The notes beneath the pieces are model-generated. The model worked only from the letters and a program-made list of their open reading frames with translations. It did not search any database and was not told where the DNA came from. DNA of 64,000 nt from the NCBI RefSeq assembly GCF_017745275.1, contig NZ_JAGHZS010000007.1:1-64000 (forward strand). Direction: 5' to 3'. Source of the stretch: Chitinophaga sp. GTDB taxonomy: Bacteria; Bacteroidota; Bacteroidia; Chitinophagales; Chitinophagaceae. Both the position numbers and the translations under genes were made by a program. Position 1 is the stretch's first letter, and each line of letters opens with the position of its first letter. Shown one piece after another: positions 9,385 through 19,275 of this stretch.

Positions 9385-9927
9385 ATGAGCGATCAAATGT
9401 CACTTGCCGGCTATGGTTGTAATAGCCAGGGCCACCTGAATCCTACTCCTGAACAACTGGACTACAACATGCCATTTACGGGAGACCCGCAAACCTACGG
9501 TATGCCTGTTACAGTTGCAGCTTATTTCGGAATGCTGAACAATTTTTATTTGCTGTTAATGAAGTATCCTGAATTGCTGGCTGCTTTCCAGGGAAACTTC
9601 TTTGTGGATTTCAGTAAAGCATCGTTGTTGCGTATCCTTAGCCAGGAAGGTTGCGAATACGTTCGTTTCCACTACGCAGTACCCGAAGCAAATGAAAAGA
9701 TTACGCTCGTTGCAGAAGGGCTGGATGCCAACCAGGGCCAGGTGGGCTATCCTGCATTACTGGATAAAGCCACTACCGGCAACATGTTGCCTACCACCGG
9801 CGATCCTAAAATTGAAGAAAGAGGAAATGGTAAATATCCACCGCCACCATTCCGACAATTGTTTGATCTGTTGAAAGCGCAGGGTTCTCCGTTGGCTACT
9901 GCTGACCTGGATCTTGTATTTCCATAA
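9385..9927 (+). CDS. Hypothetical protein, 180 residues
   Basis: A 180-residue soluble protein with no signal peptide or membrane segment. It has an N-terminal GYGCNSQGHLNPTPEQLDYN stretch, a hydrophobic helix (GMLNNFYLLLMKYPELLAAF, about 53-72) and a proline-rich KYPPPPFRQLFDLL near residue 150. I do not recognise a family. It stands alone between the repeat element downstream of the radical SAM gene and a membrane-protein/two-component operon. A link with the radical SAM protein is possible by position only. Confidence 0.7.
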   Translation: MSDQMSLAGYGCNSQGHLNPTPEQLDYNMPFTGDPQTYGMPVTVAAYFGMLNNFYLLLMKYPELLAAFQGNFFVDFSKASLLRILSQEGCEYVRFHYAVPEANEKITLVAEGLDANQGQVGYPALLDKATTGNMLPTTGDPKIEERGNGKYPPPPFRQLFDLLKAQGSPLATADLDLVFP

Positions 9928-9955
9928 TATTAACCGTGTTTAAATCTTTGTGCCG

Positions 9956-10594
9956 ATGAACGGATGGGTGTATGCTTATTATGTATTGTTGGTAGCCTGC
10001 TTTATTTTAAGCCTCTTTCATTTACAATACCGGGAGGTGAAGATATTGAGCGTGCTGCTGGGAGTATCTATTGTTACAGAAGTAATTGTGGAGTTGATCG
10101 GCAAAGAAGGTTTAGGCTTTTTTATTGTATACCATTTTTTCGTGGTGCTGGAATATAGTCTGATTACTATAATTCTCCGATCAGGAATCAAGGACTATCG
10201 ATGGCGATTACTCATGGGCGTTTCCATCTTTGTATTCGGAATAGTTTCCCTTTTTTACAGCTTTATATTAGGCGGATGGCATGCCTTCCCCGGTATCAAC
10301 ATCACCATAGAAAGCTTCCTGGTCATTTGCTGGTGCCTTTTATCCTTTTTTTCTATAACCCCTGAGAGTGAGGCGTCTATATTCCGGCACCCCATTTTTT
10401 GGATAACCCTTGCTTTTTTTATTTATTTCGCGGCTTCCGTCAGCGTAAATGCATTTTACAACCTGCTGCTGGAAAATGATACCACCAGGGCCAGGCATTT
10501 TTTCGCTGTGTTGAACTCAATATCCAATTACCTGTTGTATATTATGCTGATAAAAGGCGTAGTATGCTTCCGGTTAAACAGGATCTCTTTGTAG
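9956..10594 (+). CDS. Multi-spanning membrane protein of a two-component operon
   Basis: About 212 residues with some six hydrophobic segments (e.g. YYVLLVACFILSLFHL, FFIVYHFFVVLEYSLITII, FFIYFAASVSVNAFY). No known domain recognised. The ATG at 9956 is preferred over the in-frame GTG at 9950, which touches a -7-like TTTG. Its last 31 bases overlap the histidine kinase gene, so the two are translationally coupled; because the kinase lacks a large sensor domain, this protein may be the sensing partner (inference). Confidence 0.75.
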   Translation: MNGWVYAYYVLLVACFILSLFHLQYREVKILSVLLGVSIVTEVIVELIGKEGLGFFIVYHFFVVLEYSLITIILRSGIKDYRWRLLMGVSIFVFGIVSLFYSFILGGWHAFPGINITIESFLVICWCLLSFFSITPESEASIFRHPIFWITLAFFIYFAASVSVNAFYNLLLENDTTRARHFFAVLNSISNYLLYIMLIKGVVCFRLNRISL

Positions 10595-11343
10595 CTGTGA
10601 TGTTTATTTCACTGTTGGTTACCATCATGGGACTGGTGGTTGTATCTGCAGTGTTTAGTTATAAAAAGAAGCAGGATGCTTACTTACATCAGCTTAAACT
10701 AATGAAAGAAGATTACGACAAACAGCTTATGTGGTCCCAGATTGAAATGCAGGAACAAGCCTTTGCCCACCTGGGACAGGAACTGCACGACGATATCGGC
10801 CAACTGTTAAGTAGCACCAAACTCCTGATTAACGTTACCCAACGGAGTATGGCAGAAATACCGGATACGCTGCAAATCGCAGAGGAAACCCTGAGTACCG
10901 CTATTCAGCATCTGCGGGCACTATCCAAATCTTTCAGCCGTCAATGGCTCGATCAATTCAGTCTCATCGATAACCTGAAAGCAGAAGTAGACCGGATCAA
11001 TTCCAGCCGCGCCATTAAAGTAAAATTTACCCATGAACTGCTCGTACTGCCATTACAGGCTGAACCACAGATCATCCTGTTTCGTATCATCCAGGAAGCG
11101 ATGCAAAACTGTATCAAACATGCCAGCGCACAGGTGATTGATATCAGTATCCGCGCAGCCGGGCAACAACTCATTCTACTCATCGCCGATGATGGCGCCG
11201 GTTTTGATAAAGCCGGTATGTCGTCCATCGGCATGGGCATCCGTAATATGCAGCACCGTACCAACCTGCTCGGCGGCGATATACGCTGGGAAGTAACCAC
11301 GGCAGGTGGCACCGCAGTATTGATCACATTACCCCTAGAATAA
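10564..11343 (+). CDS. NarL-family sensor histidine kinase
   Basis: A 259-residue kinase with one N-terminal membrane helix (about 8-31), a short coiled linker, a HisKA_3-type dimerisation domain with phosphoacceptor H75 in GQELHDDIGQLL, and a HATPase domain with the N box (QEAMQNCIKHA) and G boxes (DDGAGFD, GMGIRNM). It has no periplasmic or PAS sensor. It autophosphorylates and should pass phosphate to the response regulator encoded 5 bases downstream. Confidence 0.92.
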   Translation: MLPVKQDLFVAVMFISLLVTIMGLVVVSAVFSYKKKQDAYLHQLKLMKEDYDKQLMWSQIEMQEQAFAHLGQELHDDIGQLLSSTKLLINVTQRSMAEIPDTLQIAEETLSTAIQHLRALSKSFSRQWLDQFSLIDNLKAEVDRINSSRAIKVKFTHELLVLPLQAEPQIILFRIIQEAMQNCIKHASAQVIDISIRAAGQQLILLIADDGAGFDKAGMSSIGMGIRNMQHRTNLLGGDIRWEVTTAGGTAVLITLPLE

Positions 11344-11348
11344 ACGTT

Positions 11349-11984
11349 ATGAACATCAACATAGGCATTGCAGACGATCACCAGCTGTTTCTTAAATCAC
11401 TCAGTTTACTGATCAGCGGATTTAAAGGCTTTCATATAGTAGCAGAAGCTGTGAACGGCAAAGAAATGATCGATAAATTAAGCCAGCTACCACATCCGCC
11501 GGACATCCTCCTGCTGGATGTTAACATGCCCGTAATGGACGGCGCCAGCACCACTGCAGCGGTATTGAAATTATATCCTACCGTTAAAATAGTGGCCCTG
11601 TCCATGAAAGATAATGACGCTACCATCATCGAAATGCTGAAAGCCGGTTGCTGTGCCTATCTCCTGAAAGATATTCATCCCACAGAACTGGAAAAAGCAT
11701 TACGGGAAATACATACTACCGGCGTCTATTACAACGACGCATCAAACGTTAATTATCGCCGGCTGCTATTGCAATCAGAACAAAAACAAACCCTCACCGA
11801 CAGGGAACGGGAGTTCCTCAGCCTTGCCTGCAGCGACCTTACCTACAAAGCCATTGCTGCTAAAATGAATGTTACCGAAAGAACAGTGGATGGATACCGG
11901 GAAATCTTATTCAATAAACTAAATGTGCAAAGCCGCACCGGTATGGTGCTGGAAGCATTACGGCGGCAACTCGTCACCCTGTAA
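11349..11984 (+). CDS. NarL/FixJ-type response regulator
   Basis: A 211-residue two-domain regulator. The receiver domain has the acidic pair D9-D10, phosphoacceptor D57 (LLLDVNMPVMDG) and a switch lysine (YLLKDI). The C-terminal LuxR-type HTH spans about residues 145-205 (LTDREREFLSLACSDLTYKA, then AAKMNVTERTVDGYRE). It is cognate to the adjacent kinase. Its targets cannot be read here; the FtsX/MacB permease gene directly downstream, convergent, is not in its operon. Confidence 0.93.
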   Translation: MNINIGIADDHQLFLKSLSLLISGFKGFHIVAEAVNGKEMIDKLSQLPHPPDILLLDVNMPVMDGASTTAAVLKLYPTVKIVALSMKDNDATIIEMLKAGCCAYLLKDIHPTELEKALREIHTTGVYYNDASNVNYRRLLLQSEQKQTLTDREREFLSLACSDLTYKAIAAKMNVTERTVDGYREILFNKLNVQSRTGMVLEALRRQLVTL

Positions 11985-11992
11985 CCACCTGC

Positions 11993-14416
11993 TTATTCTT
12001 TCAGTTGTTTAACAGGATTCGCCCGGGCCGCTATCCAGGTTTTATAACCCACCGTTGCCCAGGACATCAGCACCGACAAGCCTATAGCCGCTATAAAAAT
12101 GCCACTGCCTATCACCGTATGATAATAGAAATCCGACAACCACAACTGCATAAAGTAATAGCCCAGCGGTGCCGCCAGCAAAAAGGCAATGCCGATTAAC
12201 AACATAAATTCACGGGAAAACAGTAACAGGATGCTGCCTACAGACGCACCCAATACCTTGCGGATCCCTACTTCCCTTGTGCGATGTACTACCATGAAGG
12301 AAATAAGTCCATATAAGCCCAGGCAGGAAATAAAGATCGCCATGCCCGCAAATAGCTGGAACAGCCGCGAGGTAATCATCTCAGACTGGTAGTAATCACT
12401 GATTCGTTGATCCAGGAAAGTAAGGTCATACAAGTAGGATGGATATATCCCTGTAAAAGTTTGTTCCACTGTTTTCAGCGTAGCTATCATTTTTTCAGGT
12501 TGCAACCGCAACGCCACAAACGAGTAGGAATCTTTCGAAGGACCCATAAACAGCGGAAGAATGGCCTCGTGCAGCGACTTGTTGTTGAAGTCGTGAAATA
12601 CGCCTACAACAGGAAACTTTTTGCTGCCAAAGGTGAGCGTTTTACCAATGATTGCTTCCGGTGAAGAAAGTCCCAGTTTTTTTACGGTTGTTTCATTCAC
12701 CACAATTTCTCTCAAAGTATCACTGGCATAAGGTGTTCTGCCTGTTATCATCCGGATGTTAAAAGTAGCATAGAAGCCGGTATCCGCGCCCCTGGCCGAA
12801 ATCCGGAAGGGTGCTTTCACCGGGTTATTGTCAAAATGGAAGTCCTGTTGAAAGTCCCTGTCAGAAGAAGGGGCGTCCCCACAAAGACTGGTAGCCTGCA
12901 CACCTGGTATTGCTGCCAGACGCTGAACCATATAATCATATTTCACTTTCAGGGCACTGTCGCTCGGCAGGTCAATCAATACCACTGCATCCCTGGTAAA
13001 TCCCATTGATTGCTGTTTTACATACCGCATTTGCTTTACTACCACCAATGTGCCAATGATCAGCAGTTGCGCAATCATAAACTGAAATACCACTAATCCC
13101 CGGCGTAAAGACGTGCCTCCGGTTGATTGGGTGCTAATCCTGCTTTTAATGGCCAGTATAGGATTAAAGCCGGAAACTACCGTCCCCGGATAAAACCCCG
13201 AGAGGAAGGTAACGGCTACCGTACATAGTATCAACGTGATCCAGACATCCGGTTTCGCGAGGGAAGTCAACGGCAGCGGTATATTGATCAGCGCACTGAT
13301 ATGGGGTAATGTTACCGCAACCAGGGTTACTGCAATCACTACCGCCACTACGGTGATCAGCGCCGTTTCCATCAGGAACTGAGAAAGCAGTTGCAGCCGG
13401 TTGCTGCCTAATACCTTCCTGACACCTATTTCTTTCGCACGATTTACTGACAAGGCAGTCGCCAGGTTAATGAAGTTGATACAGGCCACCAACAAGAGAA
13501 AGATACCAATCAACCCTAATGCCCATAATTCTTTTGACGTAAGTGGCATCGGCTCAAAATTCGGATAGTCTTTATCCAGGTGCATCTCCTGCACGGGTTG
13601 CAGGTGAAGTTGCACGCGTTGTGTGGTTTGATCTTTATAATGCCTGCTCACAAAAGCCGGTAGGGCAGCGGTAACAGCAGCTATCTGTGCTTTGTTTTTC
13701 AATAAAACGAAACATTTTTGCCAGCCGTATGCGGGGTCCCATAAGTTAAGATCCGAAAAAGCTTCAGGCGATAATTTCCGGAGGGTAGCCATGGAAATGC
13801 CCAGTTTTACAGGCATGTCAGTATTAGTGGGCAAATCTTTAAATACACCAGTTACCTGCAACGGTATCCGGTAAGACCACATTTGGATGGTGTTACCAAT
13901 TGCTTTATCAATCGCGCCAAAGTAGGCTTTGGCGGTGCTTTCGGAAATCACCACCGTATTCGGCGCAGATAATCCATCAGCATTGCCGGCTAACCAGGTA
14001 TAATCAAAAATGCGGTATAGATCAGGGGAGGTAAAGAAAATGTCGGGTTGCTTGAATCTTTTCTCCGCTCCCCCGGTGCCTGGAATATATATCTGCGCAC
14101 CGCCCATTATCTGGGAAATAGCAGCAGTCTTTTCCAGCAGGGGAAGTTCTTCTTTTATCCGGTCCTCAAATTGTATAGGTACATTAGTACGCCGGTCAGT
14201 TACTTCCCCGTTACTTTTCTTAATAACGTCTGTGGTTATACGATAAATATTTCCGGCGTTACGATGATAAGTATCATAACTGTGTTCATACCGGATCACC
14301 AAAAAAATAACGAGTGCTGCAGCAATGCCGGTGGCCAGTCCTGCTATATTCAGGATAGCAAAGGTTTTCTTTCGGGAAATACTGCGAAGGGCTGTTTTCA
14401 GGTAGCTGTTTATCAT
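11993..14416 (-). CDS. FtsX/MacB-type ABC transporter permease
   Basis: About 807 residues with the duplicated MacB-PCD plus FtsX layout: N-terminal TM helix (FAILNIAGLATGIAAALVIF), a large extracytoplasmic domain, a TM block ending in KEIGVRKVLGSNR, a second TM and soluble domain, and a C-terminal FtsX block with VGIRKVLGASVGS and an end motif ARANPVKQLKE. Bacteroidetes carry many such stand-alone permeases, which partner with MacB-like ATPases for lipoprotein or peptide export/mechanotransmission. No ATPase of that kind is adjacent. Start placed at the second Met (14416), which begins the typical MINSYLKTALRS leader. Confidence 0.9.
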   Translation of the reverse strand: MINSYLKTALRSISRKKTFAILNIAGLATGIAAALVIFLVIRYEHSYDTYHRNAGNIYRITTDVIKKSNGEVTDRRTNVPIQFEDRIKEELPLLEKTAAISQIMGGAQIYIPGTGGAEKRFKQPDIFFTSPDLYRIFDYTWLAGNADGLSAPNTVVISESTAKAYFGAIDKAIGNTIQMWSYRIPLQVTGVFKDLPTNTDMPVKLGISMATLRKLSPEAFSDLNLWDPAYGWQKCFVLLKNKAQIAAVTAALPAFVSRHYKDQTTQRVQLHLQPVQEMHLDKDYPNFEPMPLTSKELWALGLIGIFLLLVACINFINLATALSVNRAKEIGVRKVLGSNRLQLLSQFLMETALITVVAVVIAVTLVAVTLPHISALINIPLPLTSLAKPDVWITLILCTVAVTFLSGFYPGTVVSGFNPILAIKSRISTQSTGGTSLRRGLVVFQFMIAQLLIIGTLVVVKQMRYVKQQSMGFTRDAVVLIDLPSDSALKVKYDYMVQRLAAIPGVQATSLCGDAPSSDRDFQQDFHFDNNPVKAPFRISARGADTGFYATFNIRMITGRTPYASDTLREIVVNETTVKKLGLSSPEAIIGKTLTFGSKKFPVVGVFHDFNNKSLHEAILPLFMGPSKDSYSFVALRLQPEKMIATLKTVEQTFTGIYPSYLYDLTFLDQRISDYYQSEMITSRLFQLFAGMAIFISCLGLYGLISFMVVHRTREVGIRKVLGASVGSILLLFSREFMLLIGIAFLLAAPLGYYFMQLWLSDFYYHTVIGSGIFIAAIGLSVLMSWATVGYKTWIAARANPVKQLKE

Positions 14417-14679
14417 AATAACAGGGTAGCTCACAAAAAGCAGGTCAAAAATATAAGATATTCATATTCAATTTATAAACTTTGCAATGAAGCTGGAATA
14501 GCGTCCGGTAATGGACAATGGTTGTCAATTCCGGACATCTGATTAAACTATCCCGCCGGTTTCACCGTTCTAACCTGGCCGTTTACCGCCTTTTCTCCCC
14601 GCTTGGCCTTTTTGGATGCCGGCAGTCATCCCCGATGTTGTACTTTCGGACGGTCAACAAAAAACTAAATCTGCCCGAG

Positions 14680-15468
14680 ATGAACAATCTATCACCGTTG
14701 CCCGATACTATCCTGGAGGTGAACCAGCTAAATGTACGCTATGGCACTTTCCAGGCAGTAAAAGACGTTTCCTTCGGGGTACAGGGAGGCGAAATATTCG
14801 GGTTGCTTGGCCCTAACGGTGCCGGCAAAACGAGTACGCTCAGTGCCATTGAAGGACTGCTACGCCCGGTATCAGGCACCATTACCGTAGCCGGATTCAA
14901 TACCCGGGAAAAGCCGCTGCATGCCCGCGCTAATATGGGCGTGCAATTACAGGCGACCAGTTTCCAGCCTGAGCTCACCATTTCAGAAATTATCCGCCTG
15001 TTTGCCAGCATTTACGGGGTAGATCTCAATGAAGAAAAAGTCCGGCAAAAGCTGGAGGAAATCAGCCTGGAAGGGGCGGCCGACAAGAAAATTGCGCAGC
15101 TCTCCGGTGGCCAGCAACAACGGGTGTCATTGGCCATTTCTACTATTCATGATCCGCAGCTGATATTGCTGGATGAACCTACCACCGGGCTGGATCCGCA
15201 GTCGCGGCGACAACTATGGGAAAGAATTGAACACTTCCGCAACAAGGGACATGCGGTGTTGCTGACCACCCATTCTATGGAAGAAGCCGAGGCCATCTGC
15301 GACCGCATTGCCATTATTGACCACGGACGCATTATCGCGATAGATACGCCGGAAGCATTGATAGATAAGCATCGCCAGGATCCCGAGGTACTAAAAGTGG
15401 TACGAAAAGGAAAAGTAACCCTGGAAGATGTATTCATTGGATTAACCGGAACGGCTGTTCGCCCCTGA
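14680..15468 (+). CDS. ABC exporter ATP-binding protein
   Basis: 262 residues with Walker A (GPNGAGKTS, about 44-52), signature LSGGQQQR, Walker B (LILLDEPTTGLDP) and H-loop (LLTTHSMEEAEAICDR). It is the DrrA/CcmA-like class of ATPase that drives ABC-2 exporters. The ATG at 14680 gives the normal family N-terminus; the open frame upstream to 14518 is probably leader, and a -7-like TACTTTCG lies at about 14642. The permease gene follows 13 bases after the stop. Confidence 0.93.
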   Translation: MNNLSPLPDTILEVNQLNVRYGTFQAVKDVSFGVQGGEIFGLLGPNGAGKTSTLSAIEGLLRPVSGTITVAGFNTREKPLHARANMGVQLQATSFQPELTISEIIRLFASIYGVDLNEEKVRQKLEEISLEGAADKKIAQLSGGQQQRVSLAISTIHDPQLILLDEPTTGLDPQSRRQLWERIEHFRNKGHAVLLTTHSMEEAEAICDRIAIIDHGRIIAIDTPEALIDKHRQDPEVLKVVRKGKVTLEDVFIGLTGTAVRP

Positions 15469-15481
15469 TAAAAAGCTTAAC

Positions 15482-16231
15482 ATGGAAACAAGAATCCCTA
15501 AAAATTCCGTGGTGATGTCTGCATTATTGCAGGCCGATTTTACCACCTTATGGCGCAATCGCCGCTCTTTCCGGCTGGTATTGATTGTGCCGCTGATTAT
15601 CTTAATTTCCTGGAAAGGACTCATTGATAAACTGGGCGGCGTATTTGTGTTGTCGTCCTGTATAACTATCGGGCTTACCAGCATCGGGCTGATGGGCTAT
15701 TCAAACAGTATTGCGCGGGACCGCGACAAGGGCGTATTCCAGCGGTTGCGCGTAGGCCCTGTGTCGGCGTGGACCATTATGATCAGCCGCATCGCCGTAC
15801 AAATTGCGATGATTATGCTGATGACCTTATTGGTTTTTGTGGTAGGATATTTTGTGGACCACATACAGATATCGCCGGCCGGCTACGCTGCAGGGCTGCT
15901 GATGGCGATGCTGGGTGGTGCGGTATACCTGGGTTTGGGACAGGCCATTGTAGGGCTGATCAAAAACCCGGACACCGTGAATTCTACTACGCGATTGGTA
16001 TACTTTGTTTTTATAATGATAGGAATGTTTGGTGAATTTGGGGTGTTGGGAGACGTAATCAAACAGTTGGTCACCTGGTCGCCATATGGGGTGGTGCGGA
16101 AAATCCTCGCGGGAAGCCTGGACCCGGCTACCTGGCAACTGGAAACCACTTATGCATTGCTGGCTTCCATCGGCTATACGCTCCTGTTTGTGATAGTGGG
16201 GGTGAAGTGGTTTAAATGGGAGAATAAGTAG
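15482..16231 (+). CDS. ABC-2 type exporter permease
   Basis: 249 residues with six hydrophobic segments and the ABC-2 membrane-domain pattern: an N-terminal cytoplasmic stretch (LLQADFTTLWRNRRSF), a conserved RDRDKGVFQRLRVGPVSAW loop after the second helix and a final helix (LLFVIVGVKWFKW). It pairs with the ATPase encoded just upstream to export a small molecule, drug or lipid; substrate unknown. A 17-bp hairpin separates it from the convergent sulfatase gene. Confidence 0.92.
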   Translation: METRIPKNSVVMSALLQADFTTLWRNRRSFRLVLIVPLIILISWKGLIDKLGGVFVLSSCITIGLTSIGLMGYSNSIARDRDKGVFQRLRVGPVSAWTIMISRIAVQIAMIMLMTLLVFVVGYFVDHIQISPAGYAAGLLMAMLGGAVYLGLGQAIVGLIKNPDTVNSTTRLVYFVFIMIGMFGEFGVLGDVIKQLVTWSPYGVVRKILAGSLDPATWQLETTYALLASIGYTLLFVIVGVKWFKWENK

Positions 16232-16239
16232 TGAGGAAG

Positions 16240-16280
16240 TATTTTAGGGAGATGGATACTTGCTCCATCTCCCTGAAATA
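16240..16280. terminator. Bidirectional terminator hairpin
   Basis: A 17-bp stem (16240-16256 with 16264-16280, one G-T pair) around a 7-base loop sits between the convergent ABC permease and sulfatase genes. It has A/T-rich stem ends but no long T run. Confidence 0.65.
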
Positions 16281-16286
16281 TTGGAT

Positions 16287-17795
16287 CTATGGCTTCGCCG
16301 CTTTCATTTTTGAATTAATGAACTCCCATTCGTTGAGATGTGCGTTGCGGTGTTCTTTTTTTACAATAGCATCAAAAGCAGGTAGCATGGCGGTATGCGC
16401 TGCTGCTACATCATGGTTTTCTGCCGGATCGGTACTCAGATCATACAACTCCCAGGCAGCATCCGGGTTTTTCTTCAACCCGTTTTTAATCGCCTTCCAT
16501 TGTCCCATGCGAATGGCCACTGCGCCGCCTTTTTCAGGATATTCAAAATAAAGATATTTACGACTGGCCTGCAGGGGATGTTTCCCTGTCATTTCGGGCA
16601 ACAGGGAAATGCCGTCATTGGCGGGTGGCTGAATGCCGGCAATATCCGCAAAGGTGGCCATCATATCATATTGTACAGCCGGAAGCTCCGAGGTTTTGCC
16701 CGCAGGAATTTTACCTGGCCACCTGGCAATAAGCGGCTCACGGATACCTCCTTCATAAAGGTCCATTTTAAGCCCTCTGAGGCCCCCGGCACTGTTAAAG
16801 AAGGCGGCGTCCACTCCGCCGTTAAAAGTGGGCCCATTGTCGCTGGAAAACATAATCACGGTGTTGTCGTCCAGTCCCATGCTGGCCACCAGCTGCATGA
16901 TAATGCCGATCTGTGTATCCAGGTAGGTAATCATGGCCGCGTAGGCCGACCGCGGATATTTATGCGGCGTATATCCTTGCTGTCCGTAGTAGGGTTGTTC
17001 GTTGAACTGGCCCAGGTAGTGCTGCACAGCGCTATCAGGCACCTGTAAAGAAATATGTGGAATAGTATAAGGGAGATACAGGAAGAAGGGTTTCGCGCTA
17101 TGGCTTTTGATAAATTGGGTCGCCTTCTTCGTCAGCTCATCCACGGCGTAATCCTTTCCTTTAAACCGGTCAAAGTCTTTGTCGGTAGCCGTATCAGGGG
17201 ATAAGGCCTGGTGTACATTTACCCAGGTATTGCGCAGGCTGTCGGCTTTACCGTTTTCCCAGAGGTGGGTAGGGTAGTAGTTGTGCGCCTGTTTCTGATC
17301 CAGGTAGCCGTAGAAATAATTGAAGCCTTGTTTGTTGGGATCGCCGGTGCTGTATTGCATACCCAGTCCCCATTTGCCGATAGCAGCGGTGGTGTATCCG
17401 GCTTGCTGCAGCATTTTTCCCACGGTGATAGTGCCTTCCGGTAAAGGCATTTGTCCGCCTTCCAGCGAATCCGCAAAGCCGCCCATTTCGTAGTTACCAC
17501 GGATATACGAATGTCCGCCATGCCGCCCGGTGAGCAGCATACAGCGGGCCGGGGCACATACGGGTGTACTGGTATAAAACTGGTTGAAGTGAATGCCTTC
17601 TGCTGAAAGCCGGTCCAGGTTTGGCGTTTTTATTTTTTGTTGGCCGTAGGGACCTGTTTCTCCATAGCCCAGGTCATCGGCATAAATGAAGATGATGTTG
17701 GGTGGTTGCCGCTTCGTTGTCTTTTTTTGTTGTTGCGCCACACTGTTCATCGCCGTAAGGGCCGCCAGCGTCAACAGGAGAATACTTCTTGCCAT
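16287..17795 (-). CDS. Secreted type I sulfatase (arylsulfatase-like)
   Basis: About 502 residues. Signal peptide (ILLLTLAALTAMNSVAQ), then the sulfatase metal site NIIFIYADDLGYGETG and the formylglycine signature with C80 in CAPAR. The substrate-side and metal residues SSDNGP and GGIREPLIARWPG are also present, so the enzyme looks intact. It would cleave sulfate esters in the periplasm or outside the cell after maturation by a formylglycine-generating enzyme or anSME, which is not encoded nearby. Start chosen at 17795 because the signal peptide follows directly. No other polysaccharide-degradation genes are adjacent. Confidence 0.92.
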   Translation of the reverse strand: MARSILLLTLAALTAMNSVAQQQKKTTKRQPPNIIFIYADDLGYGETGPYGQQKIKTPNLDRLSAEGIHFNQFYTSTPVCAPARCMLLTGRHGGHSYIRGNYEMGGFADSLEGGQMPLPEGTITVGKMLQQAGYTTAAIGKWGLGMQYSTGDPNKQGFNYFYGYLDQKQAHNYYPTHLWENGKADSLRNTWVNVHQALSPDTATDKDFDRFKGKDYAVDELTKKATQFIKSHSAKPFFLYLPYTIPHISLQVPDSAVQHYLGQFNEQPYYGQQGYTPHKYPRSAYAAMITYLDTQIGIIMQLVASMGLDDNTVIMFSSDNGPTFNGGVDAAFFNSAGGLRGLKMDLYEGGIREPLIARWPGKIPAGKTSELPAVQYDMMATFADIAGIQPPANDGISLLPEMTGKHPLQASRKYLYFEYPEKGGAVAIRMGQWKAIKNGLKKNPDAAWELYDLSTDPAENHDVAAAHTAMLPAFDAIVKKEHRNAHLNEWEFINSKMKAAKP

Positions 17796-17859
17796 AGCTA
17801 TCAAAAATATTTGTGCGGAAGATAAACACGTTATGGCAGAATGTTGATAGTAGTAGTAT

Positions 17860-19137
17860 TTATTGCGCAAGCGTTTGCGTACGGATAATCACTTCGTCAA
17901 TGCGGTGATGATCCATTTTCCTGATTTCAAAAGTTACCTGGTTCAGCATTACTTTCTCACCGGCGGCAGGGATATGTTTTAGTTTGTCGATCAGCAGTCC
18001 CGCTACGGTAACATCTTCCATTTCATATTCCCGTAACCATTCATAGTTCAGGGTTTCACGGATATAGCTGAGTTTCGTATAGCCATAGGTCAGCCAGCTT
18101 TTATCTGGTTGTTGTACCAGGAAACGCTCTGTGGCATTATATCCCGGCAGGCTGCCACCCAATAGCCCGGATACAATATCGTGGTAGGTGATAACGCCCT
18201 CACAGGCGCCGTATTCGTTTACCACAATGCCCATGTTGGTGTTTTCTTTTCTCAGTTGCTGAAAAATATCATATACTTCCTGGTTGCCCGACAGGAAAGA
18301 GACAGGCGACATAATATCAGTAATGGCTTTGTCGGGGTACAAGAGGAAGTCTTTCGCGCCGAGCGCACCGAGCATTTCTCTTTTATCGTTGGCAACGGGA
18401 AAGGTACGGTGTATACTACGTTTAATCGTTTCCGTTATTTCTTCCCGGCTCATTTTTTCATGTACATAAGTAATCATGGTAGCAGGTGTCATGATATTTT
18501 CCGCGGTAAGATCATAGGAAGAGAAGAGATTTTTGTGCAGGTTAAATTCTCCTTTGTCGATCAGTCCCTGTTTGTATGCGGTGGTCAGCATACTGCGTAT
18601 ATCGTTTTCCGTTAGTTTCTCTTCCTGGATGGTATTAATGGAAAAAAATCCCAGGATAAGCTTGGTACTGGCGGTAAGCAGCTTAATGAAAGGGTAGGTG
18701 ATTTTGGAAAAGACGATCATAGAGGGCGTGATCAGTATAGATACCTTTAGTGGATTCACTAGTGCCAGTGTTTTAGGAATGAGCTCTCCGATAACGATGG
18801 TTAGATAAGTAATGCTGCCTACGCCAACGAGCAAGGCGGTTAAGTGCGCCCATGATTTATGCATGCCCCAATGAATGAAAACGGGCTCGAGCCAGGCAGC
18901 CATCAGGTCGCCTCCGTATATCCCTTCCATGATCCCTACCAGTGTAATCCCTACCTGTACCGCGCTGAGGAATTCATCCGGATCTTTGATCAGTTGTAAT
19001 ACACCGGCTGCTTTCTGGTTGCCGTTATCCGCCTGTTGCTGCAGGAGGTTTTTGTCGACCGATATTAATCCAATCTCCGCAATAGAGAAGTAAAAGTTGA
19101 GCGCAATCAGTACCAGTATGATGATAATAGAAGTCAT
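17860..19137 (-). CDS. CNNM/CorC-type membrane transporter (hemolysin-like)
   Basis: 425 residues with an N-terminal DUF21/CNNM membrane domain (four hydrophobic segments, including the opening helix IIIILVLIALNFYFSIAEIG), a pair of CBS domains (about 210-335; MTPATMITYVHE and IMSPVSFLSGNQEVYDIFQ) and a C-terminal CorC_HlyC domain (about 345-425). The family handles Mg2+ export or related ion movement in the inner membrane; the hemolysin name is historical. Complete in length for the family. Confidence 0.92.
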   Translation of the reverse strand: MTSIIIILVLIALNFYFSIAEIGLISVDKNLLQQQADNGNQKAAGVLQLIKDPDEFLSAVQVGITLVGIMEGIYGGDLMAAWLEPVFIHWGMHKSWAHLTALLVGVGSITYLTIVIGELIPKTLALVNPLKVSILITPSMIVFSKITYPFIKLLTASTKLILGFFSINTIQEEKLTENDIRSMLTTAYKQGLIDKGEFNLHKNLFSSYDLTAENIMTPATMITYVHEKMSREEITETIKRSIHRTFPVANDKREMLGALGAKDFLLYPDKAITDIMSPVSFLSGNQEVYDIFQQLRKENTNMGIVVNEYGACEGVITYHDIVSGLLGGSLPGYNATERFLVQQPDKSWLTYGYTKLSYIRETLNYEWLREYEMEDVTVAGLLIDKLKHIPAAGEKVMLNQVTFEIRKMDHHRIDEVIIRTQTLAQ

Positions 19138-19222
19138 GAGGAGCAGGCTTTTCAGAAGGATAACAACCCATGGAGGTGATTGTTTATGAAAAGAGGTACT
19201 GAAAAAATATTGCAGTGAAAAT

Positions 19223-19252
19223 TTGGAAAAATGAAATGGGTGTGTATCTTTG
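19223..19252 (+). promoter_or_regulatory. Canonical Bacteroidetes promoter of tRNA-Leu
   Basis: TTG at 19223-19225, a 19-base spacer and TATCTTTG at 19245-19252 match the TTG-N19-TAnnTTTG Bacteroidetes sigma-A consensus exactly. It lies 23 bases before the tRNA. Confidence 0.85.
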
Positions 19253-19275
19253 CAACCCCTGACACGATATCAGTT

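Noticed and set aside
17860..19137. Hemolysin toxin
   Set aside because: The hemolysin label for this family is historical; the DUF21-CBS-CorC layout indicates an ion transporter.
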